Assembly (NCBI GenBank): GCA_027080755.1
Contig: JALWQC010000238.1
Location: 1-6,207 of the forward strand
Length of the DNA stretch: 6,207 nucleotides
Source of the DNA: Paracoccaceae bacterium
Lineage (GTDB): Bacteria > Pseudomonadota > Alphaproteobacteria > Rhodobacterales > Rhodobacteraceae
Direction of reading: 5' to 3'
The translations under genes and the position numbers were made by a program. The notes under the pieces were generated by a model that did no database searches, was not told the DNA's origin, and saw nothing but the letters and a program-made list of their open reading frames with translations. Of this stretch, positions 4,621 through 6,207 are shown piece after piece (the stretch's first letter is position 1; each line of letters starts with the position of its first letter).

Positions 4621-6207
4621 ATGGCACGTTATATTTTCATCACCGGCGGTGTGGTTTCCTCGCTTGGCAAGGGGCTGGCTTCGGCCGCTTTGGGCGCTTT
4701 GTTGCAGGCGCGGGGCTATTCGGTGCGGCTGCGCAAGCTGGACCCGTATCTGAACGTCGATCCCGGCACCATGTCGCCCTTTGAACATGGCGAGGTTTTC
4801 GTCACCGACGACGGCGCGGAAACCGATCTGGACCTCGGGCACTACGAACGGTTCACCGGCGTTTCGGCCCGCAAGACCGATTCTGTTTCCTCGGGGCGGA
4901 TCTATTCCAACGTGCTGGAAAAGGAACGGCGCGGCGACTATCTGGGCAAAACCATCCAGGTGATTCCCCATGTCACGAACGAGATCAAGGATTTCATCGA
5001 GATCGGTGACGACGAGGTCGATTTCATGCTGTGCGAGATCGGTGGCACCGTCGGCGACATAGAGGCCCTGCCCTTTTTCGAGGCCATCCGCCAGTTTTCG
5101 CAGGACAAGCGCGGCCAGTGTATTTTCATGCACCTGACCCTTGTCCCCTATATCGCCGCCGCGGGCGAGCTGAAAACCAAGCCGACGCAGCACTCGGTGA
5201 AGGAGCTGCGCTCTATCGGCATTGCGCCCGATATCCTGATGTGCCGCTCCGAACATCCGATCCCGCAAAAGGAACGCGACAAGCTGGCGCTGTTCTGCAA
5301 CGTGCGCCCCGATGCGGTGATCCCCGCGCTCGACCTCAAATCCATCTACGAGGCGCCGCTCGCCTATCACCGCGAGGGCATGGACCGCGCCGTGCTGGAG
5401 GCCTTCGGCATCACCGACGCCCCTGAACCCGACATGGGCAAATGGGACGACGTGATGGACCGCATCATGCACCCCGAGGGCGAGGTGAAAATCGCCATCG
5501 TCGGCAAATACACCCAGCTGGACGACGCCTATAAATCCATCGCCGAGGCCCTGACCCACGGCGGCATTGCCAACCGGGTAAAGGTGAAAACCGAATGGAT
5601 CGATTCCGAGGTGTTCGAAAACGCCGACGACATCCCCGCGCGGCTGCAGGGCTTTAACGCCATCCTTGTGCCGGGCGGTTTCGGCGAACGCGGCACCGAG
5701 GGCAAGATCAAGGCGGCGCAATATGCCCGCGAACACAACATCCCCTATCTGGGCATCTGTCTGGGCATGCAAATGGCCGTAATCGAGGCCGCGCGCGATC
5801 TGGCCGGTATTACGGACGCCGGCTCCGAGGAATTCGACCACGAGGCGGGCAAAAAGCGTTTTACCCCCGTGGTTTACCACCTGAAAGAATGGGTAGAGGG
5901 CAACCGCACCATCCAGCGCGACGCCGGCGACGACAAGGGCGGCACCATGCGCCTTGGCGCCTATAACGCCACGCTGGCCGAGGGCTCGAAGGTCGCGCAG
6001 ATCTACGGCACGACCCATATTTCCGAACGCCACCGCCACCGCTACGAGGTAGACATGTCCTACCGCAGCGCGCTGGAGGAAAAAGGCCTGAAGTTTTCCG
6101 GCATTTCCCCCGACGGCAAACTGCCCGAGATCGTGGAATACCCCGACCACCCATGGTTTATCGGCGTGCAGTTCCACCCGGAACTGAAATCCCGCCCCTT
6201 CCAGCCC
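4621..6207 (+). CDS. pyrG: CTP synthase PyrG, C-terminus cut off by window edge
   Basis: Makes CTP from UTP, ATP and glutamine in the cytosol, the last step of de novo pyrimidine nucleotide synthesis. The 529 visible residues cover nearly all of a protein of about 547; roughly 18 C-terminal residues are missing. The synthase domain (1-266) has the P-loop [10 protein letters not shown] (9-18), the Mg ligands Asp71 in [12 protein letters not shown] and Glu139 in CEIGGTVGD, and the UTP/CTP site [15 protein letters not shown] (187-201). The glutaminase domain (about 289 onward) has the oxyanion loop PGGFGERG (351-358), nucleophile Cys380 in GICLGMQ, and His519/Glu521 in QFHPE, so the triad is complete. 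The ATG at 4621 gives the canonical [12 protein letters not shown] start. It has its own upstream control region and is not tightly linked to the regulator gene before it. Identification is certain. Confidence 0.98.
   Translation, partial: MARYIFITGGVVSSLGKGLASAALGALLQARGYSVRLRKLDPYLNVDPGTMSPFEHGEVFVTDDGAETDLDLGHYERFTGVSARKTDSVSSGRIYSNVLEKERRGDYLGKTIQVIPHVTNEIKDFIEIGDDEVDFMLCEIGGTVGDIEALPFFEAIRQFSQDKRGQCIFMHLTLVPYIAAAGELKTKPTQHSVKELRSIGIAPDILMCRSEHPIPQKERDKLALFCNVRPDAVIPALDLKSIYEAPLAYHREGMDRAVLEAFGITDAPEPDMGKWDDVMDRIMHPEGEVKIAIVGKYTQLDDAYKSIAEALTHGGIANRVKVKTEWIDSEVFENADDIPARLQGFNAILVPGGFGERGTEGKIKAAQYAREHNIPYLGICLGMQMAVIEAARDLAGITDAGSEEFDHEAGKKRFTPVVYHLKEWVEGNRTIQRDAGDDKGGTMRLGAYNATLAEGSKVAQIYGTTHISERHRHRYEVDMSYRSALEEKGLKFSGISPDGKLPEIVEYPDHPWFIGVQFHPELKSRPFQP

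Noticed and set aside
3772..6177. 801-codon open frame on the minus strand across pyrG and the YafY-type gene
   Set aside because: Same reason: it is antisense to PyrG, whose motifs are complete, and its translation shows no recognisable domain.
1..6207. CRISPR array, tRNA, rRNA, insertion sequence, attachment site or toxin-antitoxin pair (mazG is unrelated to MazEF toxins despite its name)
   Set aside because: No regularly spaced repeats, RNA gene signatures, transposase or integrase motifs were seen, and no mazE/mazF-like small gene neighbours mazG.

Overview
The window looks like an ordinary stretch of chromosome from an alphaproteobacterium, most likely Rhodobacterales (Rhodobacter/Roseobacter relatives). 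The evidence is the GC-rich sequence with strong third-position GC bias, the style of the proteins (MazG, a FutA-like iron-binding protein, a Fax-like GST, a YafY-type WYL regulator, PyrG) and an iron-type control site of the kind known in that order. I see no mobile element, CRISPR array, rRNA, tRNA or phage gene.

Layout. Bases 1-928 (minus) hold the first 309 codons of an M20-family amidohydrolase, cut by the left edge. Across a 70-bp divergent gap, 999-1832 (plus) encodes MazG, a house-cleaning NTP pyrophosphohydrolase. A 72-bp gap then carries a good sigma70-type promoter with an IscR-like site lying on it, driving 1905-2912 (plus), an exported Fe(3+)-binding protein. That gene is followed at once by a strong intrinsic terminator, so it is a single-gene unit with no permease or ATPase beside it. 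Converging on it is a Fax/metaxin-like glutathione S-transferase (2968-3669, minus). The GST is transcribed divergently from a YafY-type WYL regulator (3751-4458, plus), and the gap between them holds a 25-bp inverted repeat that covers the -35 elements of both genes. A 162-bp gap leads to pyrG (CTP synthase, 4621 to the right edge). It contains a candidate promoter with a dyad on its -10, a perfect DnaA box and a small leader hairpin.

How the genes work together. There is no single pathway. Two units look like local circuits: an iron-controlled uptake component (IscR-like site plus FutA-like protein), and a divergent regulator/GST pair probably controlled through the shared palindrome. MazG and PyrG both handle nucleotides but are separate units. 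The long antisense reading frames are shadows of these genes. I found no undescribed multi-gene system; the noteworthy signals are all regulatory sites in the intergenic gaps.
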